64,000 nt of DNA from Trametopsis cervina (lineage: Eukaryota > Basidiomycota > Agaricomycetes > Polyporales > Irpicaceae): contig MU278361.1 of the NCBI GenBank assembly GCA_022385755.1, forward strand, positions 411,186 to 475,185, in the 5' to 3' direction. Positions 43,601 through 53,794 of this stretch are shown in pieces. Each line of letters starts with the position of its first letter. The stretch's first letter is position 1. The position numbers were made by a program, and so were the translations under genes. Under the pieces are notes generated by a model. That model worked only from the letters and a program-made list of their open reading frames with translations, was not told the DNA's origin and did not search any database.

Positions 43601-44653
43601 ACAGGAAACACCGTGGTAAGTAACAAATATCTCCTTATGAGACCAGTATAAAATCAGGTTTGCTAACCATTTCTCCAGATTCTTCCGAGTGCCAGTGATC
43701 GCTATGCCGTAGAGAACATTCTGCGCACAGTGACGACCGAAATGGGCTCCAGGAGTGGTGTATCTATGGCACCGCTGACGCGTAAGACGTGCCAAATATA
43801 TGGTATATATATCCCGTAAGTACGTAGTACGTTGATTTACTGATTTCTTCAGGCCTCTCTCATAGTGTATCTCAAGCGTGGAGGATCGGTCGTGCCATTG
43901 CGCTATGTAGGAAGAGAAACAAAATCAAGGAAATCCCTTCAGCTATCTTGGAATTGCAGAACGGCGCATGTCTATTCGTAGGGAAGATCGTGAACGTGGA
44001 AAGGGTGTGCTATTGGTTCTCTGCTCGATATGATTCCTCTCTAACCGGGTCTTAGGAAGTTCGGACAGGCTTCACGTGGGGATCCGTAACCATCGTCCCC
44101 CTACGTGAAGATGAGGAGGAAGATCCCGTCAACTCCGTTCTTAGTTCTTCATGGGGCCCCGAAGACAAGGTCGTCATTCCCTTCCAGAACGAGAATTTGT
44201 ATGTCGTGCGGAAGTCTCCCGGCGCAGAGGATCAAGTTCGTCATTTCCGTGAATGATAGGTTGCCCGCTGAGTCCATTTTTGGTCCCAACAGATCGTCGT
44301 CACCGTGCCTGACCTGATTACCCTGCTCGATTCTCAATCCGGCTCTTCGCTTGGCACGCAGGACTACAGGTAGGCTCGCAACGTCTTTGTAGTTAGCGCG
44401 ACAACTTACTGTAGTGTTCAAGATACGGTTTGCGAGTGACCGTGATCGCCTTGGCTGGGCATCCGAAGTGGACGAGGACACCCCAGGGATTGGCTTGTGG
44501 CGGGCCTGCCGCCTTTGGGTGAGTCTTGTCTTGTTGTGTACATTCGGTCTTTCCAGACAACGACTGATCACATGCTTCAGTCTACCTGACGTTCCATTCA
44601 CTCCGATTGCGGATTATAAGGAACCTCGGGGTGTAGTTCATGAATACAATTAG
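40659..44653 (+). CDS. Hydantoinase A/oxoprolinase fused to DUF917 domain
   Basis: ATP-dependent ring-opening enzyme family acting on hydantoin- or 5-oxoproline-like rings. Start MTMLRIGVDVGGTNTDGVLID, the phosphate-binding motif of the family, split by an intron. Then SIGTTAFVNAV, KIVVIAGVFSPLD, NGTL-like NDGTLTSAATAMKLPIRTFASGPTNS, IIVADIGGTTTDVGVLMPSGFP, GGIRTNFSMADVQSIGLGGG, VTILLVGGGSIVAP and YFSVANAVGAAMA. After a linker with AGREGT-like AGAREGT, the DUF917 part begins WIAEGCGVLGTGGGGSPYP. It continues VADPDDVPEDALFM, DEIGGGNGLQP, GAFNIEGGLWPCAI, GLRVTVIALAGHPKW and GPAAFGLPDVPFTPI, ending HEYN at 44,653. More than ten introns; estimated about 1,050 residues. Single fused proteins of this order are known in fungi; the physiological substrate is not. 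Confidence 0.9.
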
Positions 44654-44902
44654 AACGAAACACCTAGACGCCTGACGTTCGTCTATAACGGCACCGCAGA
44701 TCATGACAACAGGTAGATTTACACAAGGGGTATGACAATATATCTGAGAAGGAAACTTCACACATGAAACATATTGATTGCAGTGCCAAGTGTCCTTCAT
44801 TTACACTACATGGCCCAAAATGAACCTAACGAATCAAAGCCGAGAACGACAGAACTCGAGAGGGCCCCAACAGAAGCGCCTCTTGAGTGGTTGAACAGTT
44901 AT

Positions 44903-45385
44903 CTACATACGAGCGAACAATAAGTACCTTTCATTTCCAGGTATCTCACAGTTGATACCGACCTGAGTGCATGTCTCTTGCTTGGGTATGGCAATCCACT
45001 GGCAGCAGGCTCTGTCATCTGGAACGCATACTGTACAGGCGGTAATACTAGGGTATACTTGTTTGCTGACATTATAAGAAGTGATGCACAAGACTGCTCA
45101 CCAGAACGCACGAACTCCGCAATTGTACACTGGGGTAATCTTCCACTGTGTCGGCTCTGGCAACTTGTGACAGTTGCAGGTACCAGTGCACTTGTCACAA
45201 TCAGTAGTGCTGACGCAGCAAGCATTTGGAGTACACTCGTTGCTAGCTTTGACAATGACCCACTGTGAGTGTTAACGTGATGTTTAGCCTGGATATGATT
45301 GCATTCACGATGACAAAGGACCTACTTTTTGGTTCAAGGCCTGCTCCCCGCAGTGCGTGCAGCCTGACTGGGTATGAGCGGTCAT
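44903..45385 (-). CDS. Cysteine-rich small protein (about 121 residues, 17 Cys)
   Basis: Three exons on the minus strand, joined by eye: 45,385-45,326 (MTAHTQSGCTHCGEQALNQK), 45,262-45,102 (WVIVKASNECTPNACC, then DCDKCTGTCNCHK and YNCGVRAFC), and 45,047-44,903 (ITACTVCVPDDRACCQW, then ETCTQVGINCEIPG), stop TAG at 44,903-44,905. Introns of 63 and 54 bases have GT and AG borders and keep frame. Seventeen cysteines occur as CxxC, CxC, CC and CxCx groups, far above chance. I recognise no family. No hydrophobic signal peptide is visible from the chosen ATG, so the product is either cytosolic metal-binding, or secreted with an unseen first exon. A TATA-like TATTTATATATA lies about 95 bases upstream. 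A 96-residue open frame on the other strand is a shadow. Confidence 0.5.
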
Positions 45386-45478
45386 AGCTGCAAGTAGTGA
45401 TACAAATATGCGGGTGGGTGGATACTACAGGTAAGGGAGGTGCGACGGTGAGTCCCTTTGTGTGCTACTCATGTACAG

Positions 45479-45490
45479 TATATATAAATA
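45479..45490 (-). promoter_or_regulatory. TATA-like element
   Basis: On the minus strand reads TATTTATATATA, about 95 bases before the proposed start of the cysteine-rich gene. A 15-codon upstream frame starts at 45,470-45,472 between the two and could be a uORF. Confidence 0.4.
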
Positions 45491-46830
45491 CCTTTATGCG
45501 AAGCCGAGCAGCGCCGCAAGATGGCCGGCGTGTGTAGAATAGAAAGTCTTGTGAGAGACCGATCACTATCATGAGTTGTGCAGTATGCTCAGACAAGAAG
45601 TGCCGGTTTCCCGATAGATTGCGAGAAAAAAACGAACCGTCTTGGCTCACTTGATCTCTTCCTGAATTCTTCCTGAAGATATCACAGCGACTATGAGCGC
45701 GATTCGGTCGCTAAAACTTGGAGATTTTCATGATAGAAGCAAGCCGTTCATGATAGGTTGTCTTCACGATCTATACATTGCAGTAGACTGACCTAGTATC
45801 AAAGCGAGCTCCCATAATTCATGCTAAGCTGACAATGTACGCAGTCAGGTCAAACAGCGGTCATGAACCTACATACAAGTCTTCCATGTCAGAACAGATA
45901 CACAACTTCATTCGAGAATAGCGTACGTACATGATACTTTCGCGAGTTGCCCTTATACCGTTGAAGTTCCGAGAGCCGCCTGCCGTCCGTAACATACACC
46001 GGAAGTCAATGGATATCCGCTATGCATAAATCTGCGATCGTGTATGATTGTGAGAATAAATGTCTTCTGTATCTTCGCTGAAAACATATAATCAATTTTA
46101 GAATTTCTAGAGTCCGTCGGGCAGCCACACGAGGGTTTGTACCGTAATCTCCTGGAAAGGGTCCAGCAGCCTGTGCAATACTGCACCATTTGGGGCAAGC
46201 AAAAGTGAATGGAAGTACCCGCTAATGACTTCCATGCATAAGACCATGGCACTGTAACATAAAGCAATCAGCACCGTTATAAATGTACTGCGAGGAGCTT
46301 GAGAGTATAAACACCATAACTCACCATGATTCTATAACAGACACCGTCGATCATGCCTCCCTCACATTCATTGCTGCATTAATCAGACCCTACGTGGTTC
46401 CTTAGCAGCGTGCAGCCCATGCATTCAGCTCGTATGGGAATAACGCACTGAATCTTCACTGGTCACAGGATTCAAAGGAGTCCAGAACGTGATTCGCGCA
46501 GAAACAAACCAGAAATTGGTAGCCGTCTGCAAGCAACGTGACGGAAAGGATTGTCATGTAGGAACGAGAGTTGAGCATTGAGACTTCTCAGCCATACAGT
46601 CGCACAAATTGAAATTGGCCCATCACCTGGAAGGCAACAACGTTCGACAGACTATTAGGAAGATCGCAGAGCACACCACGTACCTTACACCGCGATGTAT
46701 CCGGCTGCACAAATGATATGTGACAGCGGCATTGAAACTATTCCCTGACCAAAGCCCGCTGCGGGTTCACGCTGCGACTTGACCATGCCAGTTTGAAGCC
46801 GCTGTAGCGTCGCTGAGTTCTAAAGGGTTC
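45491..46830. other. Gene-poor region
   Basis: No supported gene on either strand. Open frames are short, lack familiar motifs and cannot be extended by splicing. Confidence 0.5.
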
Positions 46831-46831
46831 A

Positions 46832-46982
46832 ATGGCTGGCAAGCAATGTTGCATTGAGATGTGTGTTTGAGACTGAAGATCCTCGCTTCGCGTCCGTCCT
46901 TCTTCCGGTATGCTGGCAAGCAAATCTGCGTCAAGATGTGCATTTGAGACTGGAGACACTCACCTCGCGTCCGCTCCTCTTC
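46832..46982 (+). repeat. Two-copy tandem repeat, about 75 bases per unit
   Basis: Units 46,832-46,905 and 46,907-46,982. Both run CTGGCAAGCAA, then TGTG-TTTGAGACTG, then CTCGCGTCCG (CTTCGCGTCCG in unit 1), then CTTCCG. Similarity is roughly 80% by eye, with small indels. It lies in an open plus-strand frame of 73-79 codons with no recognisable product. Confidence 0.8.
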
Positions 46983-47560
46983 CGAATATTAGTGCGGAGA
47001 TGCGGGTTCAAAGGGGCTCCGTTGAGAATATATGGTCTCGTGATACCCACGACGTCTTGCAAATGTACAGAAACGGAACTCGATTCCCACTAACAGTCTT
47101 GGAAGAGTTCAGGGCTCATCGAGGCCACCAACCAAAGGCATGAAAGTCAAGACGGCATCACATGTGGTGCTTGCTATCGTATTCCTAGACGCTTAGTTCT
47201 CTGTTCCTAGATGTCTAGCCCACTGGAGGCAGCCAAGCCTCGTTCGATTCGAACGGTATGAACTGAAGGTCAGTGCGGGAGGTGATTAGGATTGGACCAC
47301 TCGATATGCTGAAGGACGATTCACAACAGCCAGATAGGTGGTCTTGTTTCGTGGTGCATCGCACTATGAAGACTGATCATATACACCTAATATTCTCGCA
47401 CCGTTACGTTTTACAATTCCAAGGCTTCTGTCTTTCGTAGTCCATCCAAGGCTCGTACGCGATGTTTATGCGACCTAGCAAAAAGTATCTAAAACGCGTC
47501 GTCAGATCTTCTGAATTACAATTCGAGGGGCATGCTGACCATGGTCTGTTACAGTTACTC
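46983..47560. other. Spacer 3' of the DUF6535 gene
   Basis: No gene recognised. A frame at 46,910-47,143 runs out of the tandem repeat and has no family resemblance. Confidence 0.5.
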
Positions 47561-50399
47561 TTAATCAACCGGTCCGTCTCTGGTAGTTCCATGACCACCG
47601 CCGTCCAATCCAATATTCTCTTGACGTCCCGTCACAACATCCACGGCGGCGCCGCCCTCTGTGTCCCTTGTACTTTCAGCTCCCAGTCCCTCCCGTAGCT
47701 CGCCGACATTAGTGCCCGCTTCAGAAGCGTACGGCACAGACCCCAGAACGTCGATCAAGGACTCATGAGCTCCATCGCTCTCCTTCGTCAGATCCGTCGC
47801 ATTAACATCCCGAGCACCAGCGCCTTCCGACTTATCACCAGTTCCCGAGTGCACAAACGGCTCAACATCTCTCTCCGCCGCCTCCCTCGCCTCGTCCGAC
47901 ATCCCTTGCAGCCGTCTAACGCGCCACGACGGGCGCACAGGAACATAAATCCGCATGAGCGCCACATGGAACCCATCAGGCACCGGGGAGTCTCCAGGGT
48001 CGAACGTAGCAACCCACTCAGCGTACCTCTCGGCGTCGAACGGGATCCGGTCCTGGCTCCCGGTATCGATCATCGGCAGCCAGCGATAACATGCATCTAC
48101 CCATGTCGCTTGGGCGCGATCGCTGCCTGAGTTGGGTGGGGAGAGGGTCTTCAGAAGGCGTGTTAGTGCTGCGAATATGCTGCGCCAGCCTTGGGTTAGA
48201 CTTGGGGAGTTGATGTGCTCTCTGACGTCGCATAGCCTCTCGGCGACGCTGTCGCATAGCGCCAGTACGGACAGTCTCGTTAGATTGTTAGGCGGAGGGG
48301 ATGAGATCGCTTCAATACTGGACGCGAGGCGGGTCAGAGCTGGCAATAGAAGAAGTATCAGCATCAATGTGAGAGCAACGAAAGCGAGCCCACGCACATC
48401 CGACATCTGTTCCAAACTCGCTGCATTCAAGGTACGTGTGCAATTGATACGGTCGAAGCCTGGTCAGCACCAGCAGCAACGCGCGAAGGGCGTCCGTCGA
48501 CGAAAAGACGATGCGGGACAGCGGTATAATCTGTACAGAGAAGTCCTCGTCTGAGAAATCGGACCCCACCGCGATCAGTTGTACGAGGAACGAGAGCCCG
48601 TCGAGCTGAGAGTCGGACCATTTGTCGGCTGGGGGAGCGACTTCGTCGCAGAGTAGCTCTGTGAGGAACGTGACGGTCTCTTCGAGCGACTGTCTGTTGA
48701 GCACCTCGTTCCACGGTTTATCGTCGGCCCTAGTCCCAGCATCCACCACCTCAGGGAGCTCCAGCCGCCGGAAGTACGCATCAAGAACGCCATCTCTGAT
48801 CTGCACCAAAGACCGAGCGAAATTCTCATTCGATTCTTGGCAGTGCAAGCATATCATGTGCAGCAGGGTTTGTAAACCCGGGGCGGTAGGGACCGAGACG
48901 CAGAGGTCGACTAGAGAGTGGCGACGTTCGGAGAACAGCTTTTGGAGGACGCGTGGGGGAGGGACTGTGGTGGGATGCGCAGATACGGAGAGGAGGAGGA
49001 AGACGGTCCAACGCGCGAAATCGCGCTTCTCTGCTTCGGAGTCGTCGAGGAAATGGAGTACGTCGTGCGGAGGGATGTAGTTGAGGAACGAGCGCACCGC
49101 GTCTGCGGCACGTGGCGTGAGTGCCTGGCAATTTATAGACCTCGGTTGGCCAGGGAATTCGCCGTCCCACTGAACACGGTGCTTGAGGATCCTTAGAATG
49201 AACGGTACGACTTCCTGCGAGTCCGGTTTGCTCTGCTGCAGCACTTCTACCATTGCCGTGCCAAAGAGTTCATCGTTCCCCTGCAGTTCATCCGCATCCG
49301 CCATGATATCGAGATCTCCGACCTCGTCTTTGGTTGCTGCTGTTTCCTCGTACGGCCGCTCCGGATGGGTAAGGTACCAATAGTATGTGTCTGCCCAGTA
49401 AAATACCGCCGCGCCAACTCTGGACATGAGGCCGAAGTCGAGAGGGTCTACAATACTGAGGGCGAGGCGACATAGACCCTTCCATAAGGAGATCCACAAG
49501 TTGCGAGCCTCTGCACGGATTATCGCCATGAGGGAATCAAGCGCGGGCGTCTTGTAGGGACAGTGCGCGGAGAACAAGGGCGATATGGTCACGAAGAGGA
49601 AGATGAAGGCCCATCCCGCCACGAGCGGGACCGTCGTGTTCCTCACGCTGCTGTGCACGTCTGCAGTGAAGAAGCACAGACCGAGGAAGAAGAAGCCCAG
49701 CGCCGTTTGGAGGAGCAGGGGGAGGAAGGCTGCGACGGCTAGCACGTGCCATGAGTCCAGTCCGGAGCGGCGGAATTTGCGAACGCGCAACCGGCCTTGA
49801 GGAAACGACGTGACGAACCTCATGTATTCGCGCAGCCATTGTTTGACGAGTATTCCAAATGAGGCTGTGGAGATGCTGATGATAAGGCTCGCAGACCACA
49901 GCACGTTGACGCGGATGGCGTTGGTCGTAGGTTGGAATGCGGGGGCGTCCGTGGACTGGGCAGGAGTGGTGCTGTTGAGGAAACCACCTTGGAGGGTGAA
50001 ACTTGACATCTGCACCGAGAGCTGCTTGATAGCTTGCAGTGTTTCCTTCGTGGTCACCGAGTCATCTTGGAGGAGGCCAAATGACACGGCGACGAACGCT
50101 GTCAACACTGCAGAGAATAGACCAATCTGGGTTTCTTCAGTGATTGAGTACAGAGTAGGGGTGTAGGCACGTACAAAGACCAGGAGGGTGTCGATATCAC
50201 TCTTCACTCCTTCTATTTCCTCCTTGTCGAAGTCATCTAATACACGTTCAATCGCAGCCCAACCGGTTACAGCAGTACGAGAGAGAACATGGAACGGCTC
50301 GCTCTCCGTCCCCGAAGGGCCGCGCTTTGTGCGTTGACGGCGGGCAGTTCGGTACCGGGACGACTTAGGTCGCAGTCGCGGTGGCTGCCAGAGCTTCAT
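47561..50399 (-). CDS. DUF6535 multi-pass membrane protein
   Basis: Basidiomycete-specific membrane protein of unknown function. Start MKLWQPPRLRPKSSRY at 50,399. A cytosolic segment IERVLDDFDKEEIEG is followed by the family's YSITEETQIGLFSAVLTAFVAVSFGLL. The later hydrophobic helices are VNVLWSASLIISISTASFGIL, VLAVAAFLPLLLQTALGFFF and PLVAGWAFIFLFVTISPLF, so four membrane spans in the N-terminal third. A long soluble region follows. The C-terminal frame 48,406-47,561 opens MSDVRGLAFVALTLMLILLLLPAL, a fifth possible span, and ends DGGGHGTTRDGPVD. The two blocks join in phase if a 64-base intron is removed (48,407-48,470, donor GTGCTG, acceptor GAACAG). Otherwise there is a +1 frameshift near 48,406. 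Total about 924 residues. Confidence 0.85.
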
Positions 50400-50756
50400 T
50401 GTGGTGGGGGCGAAGAATGAGGACTCACAATACTGTTCTGTATGTTATATCATACACCGTGAACGTGAGACACATAATCGGAGGTTCCTAGGTCGCACTA
50501 GGTTAATGGCGCCTGGCTGTGAACAAGGACGGGCATCGGCTAAATTCATGCATGAGCGTTTCGTTTGAAGGTTATCTGCTCTCGAAATGAGCGCTGGGAG
50601 GTTCAGGTCGACGAGCGTCTATCCAAGCACTCAGGTGACGCCGACACCTCGGAGTGGCTTTACGCGTCGTTCCAACCTCTGATCCACATCCTTGTGCGTA
50701 AATGAACGCGTCTCCGTTACACCGTGTACTCATTCATCCTCTAGTGACACTGTGAT
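50400..50756. promoter_or_regulatory. Divergent promoter region
   Basis: Between the DUF6535 gene (minus) and the NFKBIL1-like gene (plus). No coding signal; it must serve both starts. Confidence 0.45.
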
Positions 50757-51464
50757 ATGGTGGGATATTTTGCTTTCCCATCGACGGGCCCCTCCATCTT
50801 TCCCAACATCCAAAACTCGCGTGTTCCTCTTTCTCTTCCGAGCAAGCAGACGCGTCCAAGCGCGTCGGATGCGCCCGAAGAGCGGGCCTCAGGGTCTTCT
50901 GAGAAGGCAAAACAACTCCAAGCAGAACGAGAGCGCGTTGAAGAGGCGCGTCGCGTACGGTTGGAGAGAGAGCGCGAGGAAATCTATCTCTCCGAGCTGG
51001 CCTGGGTGCGATCAGGTGGGATACTGCGCGACGCGAATGGGCGCAGGGATAAGGCTCGCACGGAAGAGTTTAGGAAGGAGATTCGTCTGCAGGATGAAGA
51101 ACGCGCGATACTGCAAAAATGGGACGCGTATGAGAATCGTCTGCGGGCCATCCACTCCTCCACGAACACGGCGGCTGTCACCTGGGATACCATCCCGTGG
51201 CCTGTATCCTCGCCACCGTCTTCGCCCGCCGACTTGGATGTGGAATCTGTGGCGGAATTCATCTTCGCAACCTTCAAGGTGAGAGGCGCGGTAGCCGTGC
51301 GAAAGGAACGTCTGCGCACGTCCATCCTCCGGTGGCACCCAGACAAGTTTGCAGCACTTCTTGCGCGCGCTGCTGAACACGAGCAAACTCGCATCCTTGA
51401 TGGAGTCAGCGCCGTGTTCAGGGCTCTGAGACAACTGCAGGACGAGGAGAAGCACCCCTCATAG
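50757..51464 (+). CDS. NFKBIL1-like protein with HPD motif
   Basis: Intronless frame of 235 residues from ATG 50,757. After a proline/serine-rich start there is a charged coiled-coil segment (KAKQLQAERERVEEARRVRLEREREE), then WDTIPWPV. The C-terminal block RKERLRTSILRWHPDKF, then ILDGVSAVFRALRQLQ, resembles the end of NF-kappa-B inhibitor-like protein 1 and J-domain-like proteins that keep HPD. It lacks a full J-domain, so an Hsp70-stimulating role is uncertain. In animals NFKBIL1 relatives act in RNA processing; the fungal role is unknown. Divergent from the DUF6535 gene. Confidence 0.7.
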   Translation: MVGYFAFPSTGPSIFPNIQNSRVPLSLPSKQTRPSASDAPEERASGSSEKAKQLQAERERVEEARRVRLEREREEIYLSELAWVRSGGILRDANGRRDKARTEEFRKEIRLQDEERAILQKWDAYENRLRAIHSSTNTAAVTWDTIPWPVSSPPSSPADLDVESVAEFIFATFKVRGAVAVRKERLRTSILRWHPDKFAALLARAAEHEQTRILDGVSAVFRALRQLQDEEKHPS

Positions 51465-51716
51465 TTTCTGCGATCACACTGGTTGCTTTACTCTTTACAG
51501 TACTATTTCCCTTCGTTCGTGACCCTAATTCTTCTTCCTTCTCATGAGAGTTGTCTCCTTGACCATGCACATCTGTACCATACACGATATAACAATCAAT
51601 GTTGGAAACTGACTAGGCGAAATTGTCGCCATATTGGCACACTTCAGAGGCAGTAGTCCAACCAATGCGAGAGGTATATGCGGGTATAGGGCCTGCTAAC
51701 TAAAGAAAACAATAGC

Positions 51717-53551
51717 TCATGATGCTGGCTCGTCTACTGGGGCCTCTGGCACATGTTCTTTCTCCTCTGAGATGACCTCAGCAGATTCTTCAACAGGCTC
51801 GTCCTGCTCCACAGCTGCCTCTGCAACGTCCTGGTCCTTTGCGGGAATGTCCTCTTCATCCTTTTCATCCTCTGCAGGAGTCTCAGGCTCAGCAGAAGAC
51901 TCCTCCAGCTTCGGCTCCTCCGCAACCTCCTCTTGCGCAGGCTGTACTTCTTCTTCGGGTTCAGCTGGGACAACCTCTTCTGGTTCGACGGTTGCATCCT
52001 CTTCCTCCTCTTCAGGAGCGGGATCAGCATCCTGTTCCTCCTCGGCAGGGTCCTCAGGAGCACTGTCCGCGGCAGGTTCGGGTTCGTCCGCAGGTAACTC
52101 GCTTTTGGACTCCAGAGGCGGGAGGAAAGCGATATCTTCCTCAACCTCGAGAATATCGCTAGGTATTGCAGGCTCCGCAGGAGCCGGCGCAGCGATATCA
52201 AGCAGAACTTCTGCTTCCTCCAAAGGTGCTGGAGGTGGTTCCTCATGAATCTCTATCGCTGGTGTCGGTTCTTCGGGTGCTGGTGGCGACGGTGCATGTA
52301 CTGGCTGGAGCTCAGTCTCTGACACCGGGCCATCAAGAGTATCCAACGTGCTCTGGGGGTCGGCCGACAGCATTCTCTCTGCCGCTATTGCTCTGTCCAG
52401 CTCCGCTTCTGAGAAGTCGTTCCTGGCGAGCTCCTCAGCAACACTTGCCGCCTCGCTGTACACCATTGTGTCCGTCCTACTGCGCCCCATCTTCCTCGGA
52501 CTCGCCGTCCCACTGATATCGCCACCTGGGGATATCGCGCGCGCAGCACTAAGATCGACGATGGAGGAAGAATCTCCCAGGGTCCATCGCCCGAGTTCCT
52601 GCGGCTGAGGTTCTGCATTGTGTAGTTCACGCCCGCGAGGCTCCTCTCGCTCCTGCTCGTCGTCTATTGACGCCAGACGGGGTGGGATGACGAGGAATTC
52701 GGATGGGACCAGGTTGAACTTCGACGTGAGCGCTAGGAAGCGTGCATACAGAGACGACTCGGCTTCAGCTTGCTCAAATGCTTCTCTGTGGTGGTAGTAC
52801 GCGTGCGCGAATATACGGCCTAGCCTTCGGGCCAGTGATGCGAAATGTCTTGTGGAAGTGGGAGGTATAGACAACCTGATAAGAGAGGTAAGTTATAGTA
52901 AGCGTTGTGTGCAGCACGCGTTGCACGAACCGTGAGGGGAATGCGCGCGGTGAGTTGAGCAGAGCGGTGGCGCTATCCAACGTGTGCAAGATGTAGTCAA
53001 TCGCACAACATTGCTATGAAATGTGCGCATGGTCAGTTCAACGTTGACAACTTTCCGAGACAGAAAGTGCATACCTCCATCGCTCCGTCATTGCCGTGCG
53101 CAACGCACAGATATAACCACTCCCCCGCCTTCATCTGGGGGCAGGTCGAACGCGTGCATTCCTGCTGGAGCGTCGTAATCAACGGGTGCGTCAAGTCCTG
53201 AGCCAGTCGTCTTGACGCGTCCTCAGTAAAGTACGCGAATCTGCATGAACGGCGATGCTCTTACCTCAGCTGCTCATAAATCCAACACGATTCGTCCACC
53301 GTGACCTCTGCCTTGCTGTCCCTCTCCCCGTCCTTCTCCTCTGCGCCATCGCTGCCTTCCCGCTCTACGCTGTGTTGTTTACCTGGTATTGAGACGATAG
53401 TTTCGACGTCGTGTACGTCTGTGCGGATGAGCAGCGAGATGTATTCCTGCAATTGGAACGCGCTGTCTAGTGCTGCAAGGGGTGGTAGACTTTTGACGGG
53501 ATAGAACGAGGAGATGCGGGATCCTTTTAGCGGGCGTTGTATGATGGCCAT
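51717..53551 (-). CDS. MOB4/phocein-like protein with long acidic C-terminal extension
   Basis: Kinase-adaptor family; MOB4 proteins belong to striatin-interacting (STRIPAK) complexes. Start MAIIQRPLKGSRISSFYPVK at 53,549-53,551. Exon 1 ends YEQLR; exon 2 reads RLAQDLTHPLITTLQQECTRSTCPQM and LYLCVAHGN; exon 3 reads CCAIDYILHTLDSATALLNS; the last starts LSIPPTSTRHFASLARRLGRIFAHAYYHHREAF. The zinc ligands are present: Cys-x4-Cys in CTRSTC and His-x4-His in HAYYHH. The MOB fold ends near FNLVPSEFLVIP. About 330 further residues, rich in E, P, A and S, extend to the stop at 51,717; animal MOB4 ends soon after the fold. The tail is in the same open exon. Divergent from SPT5, 243 bases apart. Confidence 0.88.
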
Positions 53552-53794
53552 GGTCCTGTACAGCGACGCAACACAGGTCTTATGGTACGGTCGGAATGTA
53601 GACTCGTCAAGAGGGATGTGGGGTCCACGCCATTTCCCTGACCATGCAGCGCGTGACTCCAGCAGATCCCGTTTAGGACAACGCGTGACGTGTGCGCTCT
53701 CTCTGCATATGACTGTCACGCAGTGGACGAGGTTATAAACGTTGACCTCACAACCTCCCTTACTCGTTTGCTCTCCCTCATTCTATCACGCACG
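53552..53794. promoter_or_regulatory. Bidirectional promoter, MOB4-like / SPT5
   Basis: Only 243 bases separate the two start codons. The SPT5 side ends in a pyrimidine-rich tract (CTCCCTCATTCTATC near 53,773-53,788). Shared control of the two housekeeping genes is likely but not shown. Confidence 0.5.

Noticed and set aside
44978..45268. 96-residue plus-strand open frame
   Set aside because: Antisense to the cysteine-rich exons; it has no family resemblance, whereas the minus strand has spliced cysteine motifs.
51772..52248. 158-residue plus-strand serine-rich open frame
   Set aside because: It is the exact antisense of the acidic Glu/Ala/Pro tail of the MOB4-like gene; GAA/GAG/GCA-type codons read in reverse give Ser-rich sequence.
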